DNA from: Hyalangium gracile
Lineage (GTDB): Bacteria > Myxococcota > Myxococcia > Myxococcales > Myxococcaceae
Direction of reading: 5' to 3'
NCBI RefSeq assembly: GCF_020103725.1
Contig: NZ_JAHXBG010000036.1
Coordinates: forward strand, 1-64,000
DNA: 64,000 nucleotides
Made by a program: the position numbers and the translations under genes. Of this stretch, positions 46,152 to 54,538 are shown one piece after another (positions within the stretch are counted from its first letter, which is position 1; every line of letters starts with the position of its first letter). The notes beneath the pieces are model-generated. The model made no database searches and was not told where the DNA came from. It saw nothing but the letters and a program-made list of their open reading frames with translations.

Positions 46152-49100
46152 TCACGGGCAGATGGTGCGCTCGTTCAGCGGGTTGATGTGACCCTCGGCG
46201 TTGCCGTTGAACGACTTCGCGTAGATGCCACCATCCCAGCTGCCGTTGTTGAAGGTGATGTTGGCGTAGGGCGCCAGCACCGTGCCCCAGAAGCCGTAGC
46301 CCTGGGCGTTGATGCTGGTGGTGTCCACGAAGTTGTACAGGACGGTCTGCGCGCTCACACCGCTGAACGAGTGGCCGAAGCCCTGGAACGTGGCCGAGGC
46401 GCCGCGGATGTTCACCACCACGAAGGAGCCAGACGGCGCGCTGATGGACAGCAGCTTGGCGCCCGTGAAGGCGCTGGCCTGCACGTCGAACACGTTCACG
46501 CTCGGGTTCGTGCCGGACAGCATCACGCCACCCCAGCTCTCGCGCTTCGTCGTGCCGTTGGCCGGCAGGGCCGCCAGGCGGGCCGACACGCTGCGCAGCT
46601 CGGCGAACCGGGCCGCGAAGTCGATGGGCATGCCCTGGGACACGGTGCCCCGCGGGAACGTCACGCTCTGGTTGGTGCTGAGGCTGCCACCGTAATAGGT
46701 GTCACCCCAGACGGCGCCGCGGTTGAGCGTCAGGTTGCCACCCGCCACCAGGGTCTTCGAGATGTCGCTGGCCGGCAGCCCGGAGCCCACCGCGAAGTCC
46801 TCCATGGAGATGTTGCCGCCCGCCGCCACCTTGCCCACCACGTCGTGGCCGCCGGTGTACGAGTCCTCGAGGAAGAGGTTGTAGTCGTTCAGCTTCACGT
46901 CGATGCAGCTGACGGCGCAGGGGCCCGCCACCGTGAGCAGACGCGTGGCGGTGCTCGTGTTGCCCGCGTCGTCCGTCACGCTGTAGGTGACCGTGTACTG
47001 GCCGGCCCGCGTCTGGTCCAGGTTGCTGGTGCTGGTGATGCGCGAGGTGAGGTTGCCCGCGCAGGAGTCGGAGGCGGTGGCGCCCGGATCCACGTAGGGC
47101 GCGCCGTTGCACTGGAGCACCGAGGGACCGGAGAGCACCTGGAGCTGCGGCCCCACGGTGTCACGCACCGTCACCGAGCGGCTGGCGGTCGCCGTGTTGC
47201 CGGAGGCGTCGGCCACCAGGTAGCTCAGCGAGTAGTTGCCCAGCGCGGCCGTGTTGACCGAGCCCGACTTGACGATGGAGGCGGTCAGGTCGCCCGTGCA
47301 GGCGTCGGCCGCCGTGGCGCCCGGATCCGTGTAGCTCGAGCCGCACTCGACGGCCTGGCTGGCGGAGCCCAGCAGCGAGAGGGTAGGCGCCAGGGTGTCC
47401 ACCACCGCCACCGTGCGGCTGGGGGACGCCGCCGTGTTGCCGGAGGCATCCGCCGCCGTGTAGCCCAGCGTGTAGCTGCCCGGCGCGTTCGTGTTCACGC
47501 TGCCAGACACCGTCACCGGCAGGGCGCCAGCGCACACGTCGGTGGCCACGGCGCCCGGGTCGGTGTACGCCGTGCCGCACTCGACCTGCTGGCTGAGCGA
47601 GCCGTTGACCGTGATGGACGGGGCCAGCGTGTCGACCACGGACACCGCGCGGGAGACGGAGGGCGCGGCCTGGCCGGATGGATCCGTCACGTTGTAGACG
47701 AGGGCGTAGTTGCCCGGAGCGCCGCTGTTCACGGCGCCGGAGCGGATGATGCGGCTGGTGACGTCGCCGAAGCACACGTCGGTGGCCGTGGCGCCCGGGT
47801 CGCTGTACGGCGTGCCGCACTCGAGCGACTGGGTGGCCGGGCCGAGCAGCGCCAGCGTGGGCGGCTCGTTGTCGTTCACGTGCACCGTGCGCGTCACCGG
47901 CGCGACGGTCGTGTTGCCCGCGGGGTCCGTCACGCTGTAGCGGATGGTGAAGGTGCTGGGCCGGGCCGTGTCGCCCACCTGCGTCGCCTGGATCTGCGCC
48001 GTCAGGTCACCGAAGCAGGCGTCGCTGGCCGTGGCGCCCGGATCCACGTAGGTGGATCCGCACTCGTACGTCGTCTCGAGCGGGCCGAGGACCGTGATGG
48101 CCGGAGCCAGGGTGTCGCTCACGGTCACCTCGCGGCTGGCGGAGGCGGCGTGGCCGGAGGGGTCGGCCACCGAGTAGCCCAGCGCGTAGCTGCCCAGGGC
48201 GCTCGTGTTCACGTTGCCCGTCCGCTGGATGGCGGCGGTCAGGTCACCGGCGCACACGTCGCTGGCCGTGGCGCCCGGGTCGGTGTACGGCGTGCCGCAC
48301 TCCTGCGACTGCCGGGGCGAGCCGATGAGCGACAGCGTCGGAGCCAGGGTGTCGCTGACGGCCACCGTGCGGCTGGCGGAGGCGCTGTGGCCGGCGCCAT
48401 CGTTCGCGCTGTAGCTCAGCGTGTAGCTGGCCGGGACGTAGGGGTTCACGCTGCCAGCCACCGCCACCGGCAGGGCGCCGGCGCACTGGTCGCTGGCCGT
48501 GGCGCCCGGGTCGGCATACGTCGAGCCGCACTCCAGGGCCTGGGCGGCCGGGCCGTTGAGCGTCAGCGTGGGAGCCAGCGTGTCGCGCACCGTCACCGTG
48601 CGGCTGGTGGTCGAGGTGGCCGTGTTGCCCGCCGGGTCCGTCGCCCGGTAGCTGATGGTGTAGCTGCCCGGCACATTCGGGTTGGCCGAGGCGGTGGCCA
48701 CCGCCGGCCGCGGCCCGGCGCACAGGTCGCTCGCCGTGGCGCCCGGATCCGTGTAGCTCGCGCCGCACTCCACCGCCTGGGTCAGCGGGCCGGTGACCGT
48801 GATGACCGGCGCCTTCGTGTCGTTGACCGTGACGGTGCGGGTGGCCTCCGGGGCCGCGTTGTTCTTCGCGTCCTTCACGTTGTAGCGGAGCGTGTAGGCG
48901 GCCGGGACCATGTTGTTCACCGTGCCGGTCTTCACGATCGCGCTCGTCAGGTTGCCGTAGCACTGGTCGCTGGCCGTGGCGCCCGGATCGCTGAACGGGC
49001 TGGCGCACTCGAGCGTGGTGCTGGCCGCGCCGAGCAGCGTCAGCGTCGGGGCCTTCGTGTCGGCCACCGTCACCGCGCGGTTGGGCGAGACGACCACGTT

Positions 49101-51143
49101 GCCCGAGGGGTCCGTCGCCCGGTAGCTGATGCTGTAGTTGCCCGGCGTGCCCATGAGGATGTTGTTGGTGTGGACCACCGGCGTCAGGGCGCCAGCGCAC
49201 GTGTCGCTGGCCGTGGCGCCCGGGTCCGGGTACGTGCCGCCGCACTCCACCGTCTGGGGAGAGGCGCCCAGGAGCGAGATGGTCGGCGCCTGCCTGTCAC
49301 GCACGAAGACGGTGCGGGTGGCCTCCAGGGCGGCGCGGTTGCCCGAGTCCTTCACGTTGTAGCGGATGAGGTAGTTACCCACCGCGGAGGTGTTCACCGT
49401 GCCGCTCTGGACGATGCGCGGCGTCAGGTTGCCCTCGCACTGGTCGGCGGCCGTGGCGCCCTGGTCCACATAAGGGGTGGCGCACTCGTGCGTCACACCC
49501 TCCTGGCCGGTGCGGGTGATGACCGGCGCCAGCGTGTCGGCCACGGGCACCGTGCGCGTCACGACCGGGGACTTGTTCCCCGACGAGTCCGTCGCCTGGT
49601 AGGTCAGCGAATAGGTGCTGGGGACGCTCAGCCTCACCGAGCCCGTCCTCGCGATGCTGCTCTGGGGCAGCGTGCCCTCGCACAGGTCGCTCGCGGTGGC
49701 GCCCGGGTCGACGTAGGTGGCGGTCGGGTGGCACTCCTGCGGGTCGTTCGCCTGGCCGTTCAGCGCGATGGTCGGCGCCACGCTGTCAGCCACCGTCACC
49801 ACGCCGGTGCACGTGGAGGACAGGCCCGCCTCGTCCGTGCAGGTCAGCGTCACGGTGGTGTTGCCGATGTTGTACGGGCCCGGCGGGCTCTGCGTGCAGC
49901 CCACCAGATCGTTGTCCGGATCGTACGAGCCGCTGTCGATGCCAGCCTCGGCGCCGCAGGTGTACTCGGCCACCGCCGTCACGTTCTGGCACAGCGCGAC
50001 CGGCGGGCGGTTGACGGCCATCAGGTTGGGGACCTTGCAGAACGCGGTGCACTCACCCAGGTGGCCGTTGGCGTCGCCCGTGCGGCCGTTGGCCTCGCCC
50101 TTGTCGCACTCCTCGCCGAACTCGGCATCCACCACGCCATCGCCGCACCAGTTGCTGCGGCAGGACCAGGAGCACGTCTCCCAAGGCTGCTGGCTGGAGG
50201 TGGCCGGCTGGCCGTTGAGGCCATCGCCCAGGTCGCACTCCTCGCCGGACGGAGCCGGGTTGATGCCGCAGCCGGCGCCCAGCGTCATCGCGCCACGCAC
50301 CAGGATGTATGGCGAGCCCACGTACTGCGTCTCGAAGCCCGGATCGACGGTGTAGTCCACATAGAGCTTCTGAGCGGGGACCGCCGCGGTGGCGCGCATC
50401 GCGATGCCCGCGTGCGAGAAGTCGCGCTCCGGGTAGGAGGTGAACACCGAGCGCGCCGCGCAGCCGCCCGCGCCAGGCAGCGAGTAGTCAGAGACGTCGC
50501 GGGAGATGATGTCGTTGTACATCTCGAAGACGTGCGCGGAGTCGGCGCAGCCCGGCACGCCCTGGATGTGGAAGGAGCCGAACGGCTCGAGCAGCGCCAC
50601 CTCGGTGCCGGCCGGAGCGTTCTGATAGGCGCAGCCCAGCGCGATGTACATGCCCGTGCGCTTCTGCACCGAGTTGAGGGCGTAGCGGATGCCGTTCTCC
50701 ACCAGCAGCTCCGTGCCGTTGGTGGTGGGGTCCGTGGCGAGGATGGCCACGTCACCGTCGACGATGGCGCCCCAGTTGCGCCGCGAGTCGATGGCCGCCT
50801 GGAAGGCCTCGGTGCCGCTCTGGCACGCCGCATCGCCGATGATGAGCGCGCGGTAGCTCATGAACTGCTGGGCCGACATCACCTTCCACTGCGAAGGCGT
50901 GACGATGTCGATCTGGGCCTCGGGAGCGAAGTCGGCCACCGCCCGGGCCTCGCGGCTGTCGAGGCCATCCTTCACGGTGCTGCCCAGGATGAGCACCTTG
51001 TTGCTGGCGCTCAGCGCCTGCTGGGCCGAGCCCAGCGTCGCTTCGGAGGAGCCAGGCGACGGCCCGGCGGGATCTTGCTGGCAGGCATTGGATGCCAGCG
51101 CGGTGATCAGCAGTGCGGCTCTTCCTACGCTTCTCGGTGTCAT
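46152..51143 (-). CDS. Giant surface protein: 12 Ig-like repeats, choice-of-anchor A
   Basis: 1663 aa from ATG 51143. A hydrophobic export signal ends near LASNACQQ (Cys21; lipobox imperfect). Then: an unassigned N-terminal domain of about 250 residues (VLILGSTVKDGL, YRALIIGDAAC, DVAILATDP); Myxococcus-type Cys-rich repeats (EECDLGDGLNG, NWCGDGVVDAEFGEECD); a HYR-like domain; twelve DUF5011-type repeats of 77-83 residues at 46920-49781, each with the pattern EC...Y-DPGATASD-C-G; and a C-terminal choice-of-anchor-A domain (CIDVKLNDYNLF to GHINPLNERTICP) with no sorting tail. It should be on the cell surface or in the matrix, perhaps as an adhesin. Paralogue of the gene at 51419-54295. Confidence 0.85.
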   Translation of the reverse strand: MTPRSVGRAALLITALASNACQQDPAGPSPGSSEATLGSAQQALSASNKVLILGSTVKDGLDSREARAVADFAPEAQIDIVTPSQWKVMSAQQFMSYRALIIGDAACQSGTEAFQAAIDSRRNWGAIVDGDVAILATDPTTNGTELLVENGIRYALNSVQKRTGMYIALGCAYQNAPAGTEVALLEPFGSFHIQGVPGCADSAHVFEMYNDIISRDVSDYSLPGAGGCAARSVFTSYPERDFSHAGIAMRATAAVPAQKLYVDYTVDPGFETQYVGSPYILVRGAMTLGAGCGINPAPSGEECDLGDGLNGQPATSSQQPWETCSWSCRSNWCGDGVVDAEFGEECDKGEANGRTGDANGHLGECTAFCKVPNLMAVNRPPVALCQNVTAVAEYTCGAEAGIDSGSYDPDNDLVGCTQSPPGPYNIGNTTVTLTCTDEAGLSSTCTGVVTVADSVAPTIALNGQANDPQECHPTATYVDPGATASDLCEGTLPQSSIARTGSVRLSVPSTYSLTYQATDSSGNKSPVVTRTVPVADTLAPVITRTGQEGVTHECATPYVDQGATAADQCEGNLTPRIVQSGTVNTSAVGNYLIRYNVKDSGNRAALEATRTVFVRDRQAPTISLLGASPQTVECGGTYPDPGATASDTCAGALTPVVHTNNILMGTPGNYSISYRATDPSGNVVVSPNRAVTVADTKAPTLTLLGAASTTLECASPFSDPGATASDQCYGNLTSAIVKTGTVNNMVPAAYTLRYNVKDAKNNAAPEATRTVTVNDTKAPVITVTGPLTQAVECGASYTDPGATASDLCAGPRPAVATASANPNVPGSYTISYRATDPAGNTATSTTSRTVTVRDTLAPTLTLNGPAAQALECGSTYADPGATASDQCAGALPVAVAGSVNPYVPASYTLSYSANDGAGHSASASRTVAVSDTLAPTLSLIGSPRQSQECGTPYTDPGATASDVCAGDLTAAIQRTGNVNTSALGSYALGYSVADPSGHAASASREVTVSDTLAPAITVLGPLETTYECGSTYVDPGATASDACFGDLTAQIQATQVGDTARPSTFTIRYSVTDPAGNTTVAPVTRTVHVNDNEPPTLALLGPATQSLECGTPYSDPGATATDVCFGDVTSRIIRSGAVNSGAPGNYALVYNVTDPSGQAAPSVSRAVSVVDTLAPSITVNGSLSQQVECGTAYTDPGAVATDVCAGALPVTVSGSVNTNAPGSYTLGYTAADASGNTAASPSRTVAVVDTLAPTLSLLGSASQAVECGSSYTDPGATAADACTGDLTASIVKSGSVNTAALGNYSLSYLVADASGNTATASRSVTVRDTVGPQLQVLSGPSVLQCNGAPYVDPGATASDSCAGNLTSRITSTSNLDQTRAGQYTVTYSVTDDAGNTSTATRLLTVAGPCAVSCIDVKLNDYNLFLEDSYTGGHDVVGKVAAGGNISMEDFAVGSGLPASDISKTLVAGGNLTLNRGAVWGDTYYGGSLSTNQSVTFPRGTVSQGMPIDFAARFAELRSVSARLAALPANGTTKRESWGGVMLSGTNPSVNVFDVQASAFTGAKLLSISAPSGSFVVVNIRGASATFQGFGHSFSGVSAQTVLYNFVDTTSINAQGYGFWGTVLAPYANITFNNGSWDGGIYAKSFNGNAEGHINPLNERTICP
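46920..49781 (-). repeat. Twelve tandem DUF5011/Ig-like repeats
   Basis: 2862 bases encode 12 contiguous repeats of 77-83 codons (954 residues). Each has two conserved cysteines, about 15 residues apart, flanking the block Y-x-DPGATA-x-D, so one disulfide per repeat is likely. Repeats diverge at other positions, so the array is not a recent amplification. At DNA level the codons for DPGATA recur about every 240 bp. Confidence 0.85.
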
Positions 51144-51238
51144 CGGGCATCCCCCACGATGAATGGACGACGGCAGGCTCATCTCCGACCCTTGCGCTGG
51201 ATTTCCCCAAGCCACTGAAAGGAGGAATCCGGGTTCAG

Positions 51239-51283
51239 CGAGAGTTCTGAGAAAGCATTATTGTTCTGCTGAAAAGTTTCAAG
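51239..51283 (-). promoter_or_regulatory. Conserved 45-bp element upstream of giant gene 1
   Basis: This 45-bp, A+T-enriched block matches 54358-54402, upstream of the paralogous gene, at 31 of 45 positions without gaps, sharing CGAGAGTTC at one end and CAAG at the other. On the minus strand it reads TTGAAA, 16 bases, TAATGC, a plausible promoter 96 bases before the start codon. The remainder of 51144-51418 shows no gene. Confidence 0.45.
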
Positions 51284-51378
51284 AGGGATTAAATGAAGTT
51301 CGAGGTTTTCCGTCTCTCGAGCCCTCTTGTTTGTGTATGTCTTTGTCCGGGCGGGGATGTTTTTGTCTGTTTTGATGG

Positions 51379-51407
51379 GAGGACGGGGCAGAGATACCCC
51401 CGTCCTC
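51379..51407 (-). terminator. Stem-loop after giant gene 2
   Basis: GAGGACGGGG (51379-51388) and CCCCGTCCTC (51398-51407) form a perfect 10-bp stem with a 9-nt loop, 12 bases after the stop of the gene ending at 51419. There is no T-run on the coding strand, so it is a GC-rich stem that may act as a weak terminator or protect the mRNA end. Confidence 0.45.
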
Positions 51408-51418
51408 GAACCCTGGAA

Positions 51419-54295
51419 TCAAGGACAGACGCTGCGATCGTTCAGCGGCTTGAGGTGACCCTCGGCGGTGCCGTTGAGCGAGACGGCGTAGAGGCCGCCA
51501 TCCCAGCTGCCGTTGTTGAAGGTCATCCGCGCGTAGGGCGCGAGGATGGTGCCCTGGAAGCCGAAGCTGGTGGCGTTGAGCGTCGTGGCATCCACGAAGT
51601 TGTAGAGGATGGTGTTCGCGTTGGCGCCCGTGAGCGAGTAGCCGAAGTTCTGGAAGGTGGCCGAGGCGCCGCGGATGTTGATCACCACCAGCGAGCCGCT
51701 GGGCACGTTGATGGAGAGCAGCGCGGCGCCGGTGAAGGCGCTGGCGTTCACGTTGAAGACGTTGGTGGTGGGGTTGGTGCCGCGCAGGAAGATGCCGCCC
51801 CAGGACTCACGCGTCGTGGTGCCGTTGGCCGCCAGGGCCCCGAGCTGAGCGGACATGGCGCGCAGCTCGGCGAAGCGGGCGTTGAAGTCGATGGGCGTGC
51901 CCCGGGCCACGGTGCCCCGGCGGGAGGTGACGCCCTGGTTGGCGCTGTACGTGCCGCCGTAGAAGGCGTTGCCCCAGATGCTGCCGTTGGCGAGCGTCAG
52001 GTTGCGGCCGGCCACCAGCACGTTGGAGATGTCGCTGGCCGGCAGGTTTCCGCCCACCGAGAAGTTCTGCATGAAGATGTTGCCGCCGGCGGCCACCTTG
52101 CCCTGCACGTCGGGGCCGTTGGTGTAGTCCTCGAGCACGAACAGGTTGTAGTCGCTCAGCTTCACGTCGATGCAGGAGGTGCAGGGCCCGGCCACGGTGA
52201 GCTGGCGCGCGGCGGTGGCGGTGTTGCCCGCGTTGTCCGTCACCCGGTAGCTGACCGTGTACTGGCCGGCCCGCGTCTGATCGAGGTTGCTGGTGGTGAC
52301 GATGCGCCCGCTCAGATCGCCCGCGCAGGAGTCGGAGGCGGTGGCGCCCGGATCCACGTAGGGCGCGCCGTTGCACTGCACGGTGGAGGTTCCGGGGCGC
52401 ACCTGGAGCTGGGGCACCAGGGTGTCACGCACCGTCACGCTCCGGCTGGCGGTGGTGGCGTGGCCAGAGGCGTCGGCCACCGAGTAGCTCAGCGAGTAGC
52501 TGCCCGGCGCGGCCACGTTGACCGAGCCCGCCTTGACGATGGCGCCCGTCAGGTCGCCGGCGCACGCGTCGCTCGCCGTGGCGCCCGGGTCGCCGTACGT
52601 GCCGCCCTGGATGCACTCCAGCGCCTCGCTGGCCGAGCCGTTGAGCGAGAGGGTCGGCGCCAGCGTGTCGGCCACGGCGACGGTGCGCGTCACCGGCGCG
52701 GACGCGTTGCCAGAGGCATCCGTGGCGACGTAGCTCACCACGTAGGAGCCGGGCACCGCCAGGTCCACCGCGCCGGACTTCGAGATGCTGCTGCCGCCGC
52801 ACAGGTCGCTCGCGGAGGCGCCCGGGTCGTCGTACGTGCCGCCCAGGCTGCACTCCAGCGCCTCGCTGGCCGCGCCGTTGAGGGCCACCGTCGGCGGCAG
52901 GGTGTCGAGCACGGTGACGATGGCGGTGCACGAGGAGGCCTGGCCCGCCTGGTCCGCGCAGGTCAGCGTCACCGACGTCTCGCCGAGCGGGAAGGGGCCC
53001 GCGGAGCTCTGCGTGCAGTGCGCCAGCTGGCTCTCCGGATCGTACGAGCCGTCGTCGATGTTGGCCGAGCCGCCGCAGGTGTACTCGGCCACCACCGTCC
53101 TGTCCTGGCAGCGCGCCACGGGCGGCAGGTTGGTGGGGGGCGGCTTCGTGGACCACTTGCAGAACGCGGTGCACTCGCCCATCTGCGCGGAGGAGTCCGT
53201 CGCGCGTCCGTTGGACTGGCCGTTGTCGCACTCCTCGCCGAAGTCGGCGTCCACCACGCCGTCGCCGCACCAGTTGCTGCGGCAGGACCAGGAGCACGTC
53301 TCATGCGGCTGCTGCCCGGCGAGGGCCGGCTGGCCGTTGAGGCCATCACCCAGGTCGCACTCCTCGCCCGAGAACGTCGCGGGGATGCCGCAGCCGGCCC
53401 CCAGCGTCATCGCGCCGCGCACCACGATGTACGGCGTGCCCACGTACGGCGTCTCGAAGCCCGGGTCGACCGTGAAGTCCATGTACGGCTGCTGGCCGGG
53501 GATGGGCATCTCTCCGGTGGAGCTCGTCGCCACCGCCGCATAGGAGAAGGTGTGGTTGGGGAAGGTGGTGAAGACCGAGCGCGCCGCGCAGCCGCCCATG
53601 CCCGGCAGCACCCAGTCCGACATGTCGCGGGACATGAAGTCGTTGTACATCTCGAACATGTGCCCGGAGTCGGCGCAGCCCGGCACGCCCTGGATGCGGA
53701 AGGTGCCGAACGGCTCGAGCAGCGTCACCTCCGTGCCCGCCGGAGCGTCCTGGTAGGCGCAGCCCAGCGCGATGTACATGCCGGTGCGCTTCTGCTCCGA
53801 GTTGAGCACGTAGCGGATGGCGTTCTCCACCAGCAGCTCCGTGCCGTTGGAGGTGGGGTCCGTGGCGAGGATGGCCACGTCGCCGTCGATGACGGAGCCC
53901 CAGTTCTTCCGGTTGTCGATGGCGGCCTGGAAGGCCGCGGTGCCGCTCTCACACGCCGCGTCACCGATGATGATGGCGCGATAGGTCATGAACTCCTGGA
54001 CCGTCATCGCCTTCCACTGCTGCGGCGTCACCACGTCGATCTGCGCGCCGTAGGCGTAGGTGGCCACCGCCTGGGCCTCGCGGCTGGCGAGCCCGCCGCT
54101 CACGCTGCTGCCCAGGATGAGCACCTTGTTGGTGCTGCGGATCTCCTGGTGGGTCGTGCCCGGGCTGGCCGCGGACAGCTCCGACTCCGGGCTGCAGGCA
54201 AAGGCCGCCACGGCTGCCAGCAGCAGGCACGCCTTCGCCAGGGTGTTCGATGTCGTCTGGGAACCCACAAGCTGATGCATCACGGGATGGCTCAT
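51419..54295 (-). CDS. Surface protein paralogue: 3 Ig-like repeats, choice-of-anchor A
   Basis: 958 aa. Signal segment KACLLLAAVAAFACSPES, with a possible lipidation cysteine at 34 (lipobox imperfect). The layout repeats that of the 46152-51143 protein: N-terminal domain (VLILGSSVSGGL, YRAIIIGDAAC, DVAILATDP), Cys-rich repeats (EECDLGDGLNG, NWCGDGVVDADFGEECD), HYR-like domain, but only three DUF5011-type repeats (52184-52900) before the choice-of-anchor-A domain (CIDVKLSDYNLF to GHLKPLNDRSVCP). The flanking domains are closely similar between the two, so they arose by tandem duplication and then differ in repeat number. ATG 54280 is an alternative start. Confidence 0.85.
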   Translation of the reverse strand: MSHPVMHQLVGSQTTSNTLAKACLLLAAVAAFACSPESELSAASPGTTHQEIRSTNKVLILGSSVSGGLASREAQAVATYAYGAQIDVVTPQQWKAMTVQEFMTYRAIIIGDAACESGTAAFQAAIDNRKNWGSVIDGDVAILATDPTSNGTELLVENAIRYVLNSEQKRTGMYIALGCAYQDAPAGTEVTLLEPFGTFRIQGVPGCADSGHMFEMYNDFMSRDMSDWVLPGMGGCAARSVFTTFPNHTFSYAAVATSSTGEMPIPGQQPYMDFTVDPGFETPYVGTPYIVVRGAMTLGAGCGIPATFSGEECDLGDGLNGQPALAGQQPHETCSWSCRSNWCGDGVVDADFGEECDNGQSNGRATDSSAQMGECTAFCKWSTKPPPTNLPPVARCQDRTVVAEYTCGGSANIDDGSYDPESQLAHCTQSSAGPFPLGETSVTLTCADQAGQASSCTAIVTVLDTLPPTVALNGAASEALECSLGGTYDDPGASASDLCGGSSISKSGAVDLAVPGSYVVSYVATDASGNASAPVTRTVAVADTLAPTLSLNGSASEALECIQGGTYGDPGATASDACAGDLTGAIVKAGSVNVAAPGSYSLSYSVADASGHATTASRSVTVRDTLVPQLQVRPGTSTVQCNGAPYVDPGATASDSCAGDLSGRIVTTSNLDQTRAGQYTVSYRVTDNAGNTATAARQLTVAGPCTSCIDVKLSDYNLFVLEDYTNGPDVQGKVAAGGNIFMQNFSVGGNLPASDISNVLVAGRNLTLANGSIWGNAFYGGTYSANQGVTSRRGTVARGTPIDFNARFAELRAMSAQLGALAANGTTTRESWGGIFLRGTNPTTNVFNVNASAFTGAALLSINVPSGSLVVINIRGASATFQNFGYSLTGANANTILYNFVDATTLNATSFGFQGTILAPYARMTFNNGSWDGGLYAVSLNGTAEGHLKPLNDRSVCP
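52184..52900 (-). repeat. Three tandem DUF5011/Ig-like repeats
   Basis: 717 bases encode three repeats of 79-81 residues, each with the two conserved cysteines around the DPGA block. The third repeat is closely similar to the twelfth of the neighbouring gene (QLQV, QCNGAPYVDPGATASDSC, SNLDQTRAGQYTV), which shows that array ends are orthologous and the length difference lies in the middle. Confidence 0.85.
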
Positions 54296-54357
54296 CGGGG
54301 GGACCTCGTCGCTCGAATTGCGCAGTTTTTATTGAGAAATAAGAAAACTGGTTGGAC

Positions 54358-54402
54358 CGAGAGTTCGGGAAAATCATCGTATTACCGGTGGAAAATTGCA
54401 AG
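54358..54402 (-). promoter_or_regulatory. Conserved 45-bp element upstream of giant gene 2
   Basis: This block aligns gaplessly with 51239-51283 (31 of 45 identical) and starts 63 bases before the start codon of the downstream gene. On the minus strand TTGCAA occupies the place of TTGAAA in the other copy. It lies in the 243-bp gap to the divergent leuS; no other gene is seen there. Confidence 0.45.
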
Positions 54403-54538
54403 CACGCACGAAAAGTTCCGTCAGGGTGGACGGAATAGGTGCGTCCAGGTGTGTATTCGTGAGGCTTGACGGGGGATCCGCGAGGGGGCCTCGCTTGTTG
54501 CTTAGGAAGCGGGCCTCCCATAAGAGGCGCACCGATAT

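Noticed and set aside
46920-49781. CRISPR-like periodic repeats
   Set aside because: The period is about 240 bp and in frame with protein repeats; units are diverged and coding, not short identical repeats with unique spacers.
46068-51218. Long plus-strand open frame of about 1716 codons opposite the giant surface gene
   Set aside because: It mirrors the GC-biased third positions of the minus-strand gene; its translation is His/Arg/Gly/Val low complexity without domains, while the minus frame has full, ordered domains.
51293-54469. Long plus-strand frame opposite the second surface gene
   Set aside because: Same antisense artefact of high GC; no recognisable motif, and it covers the promoter region and terminator of the real gene.
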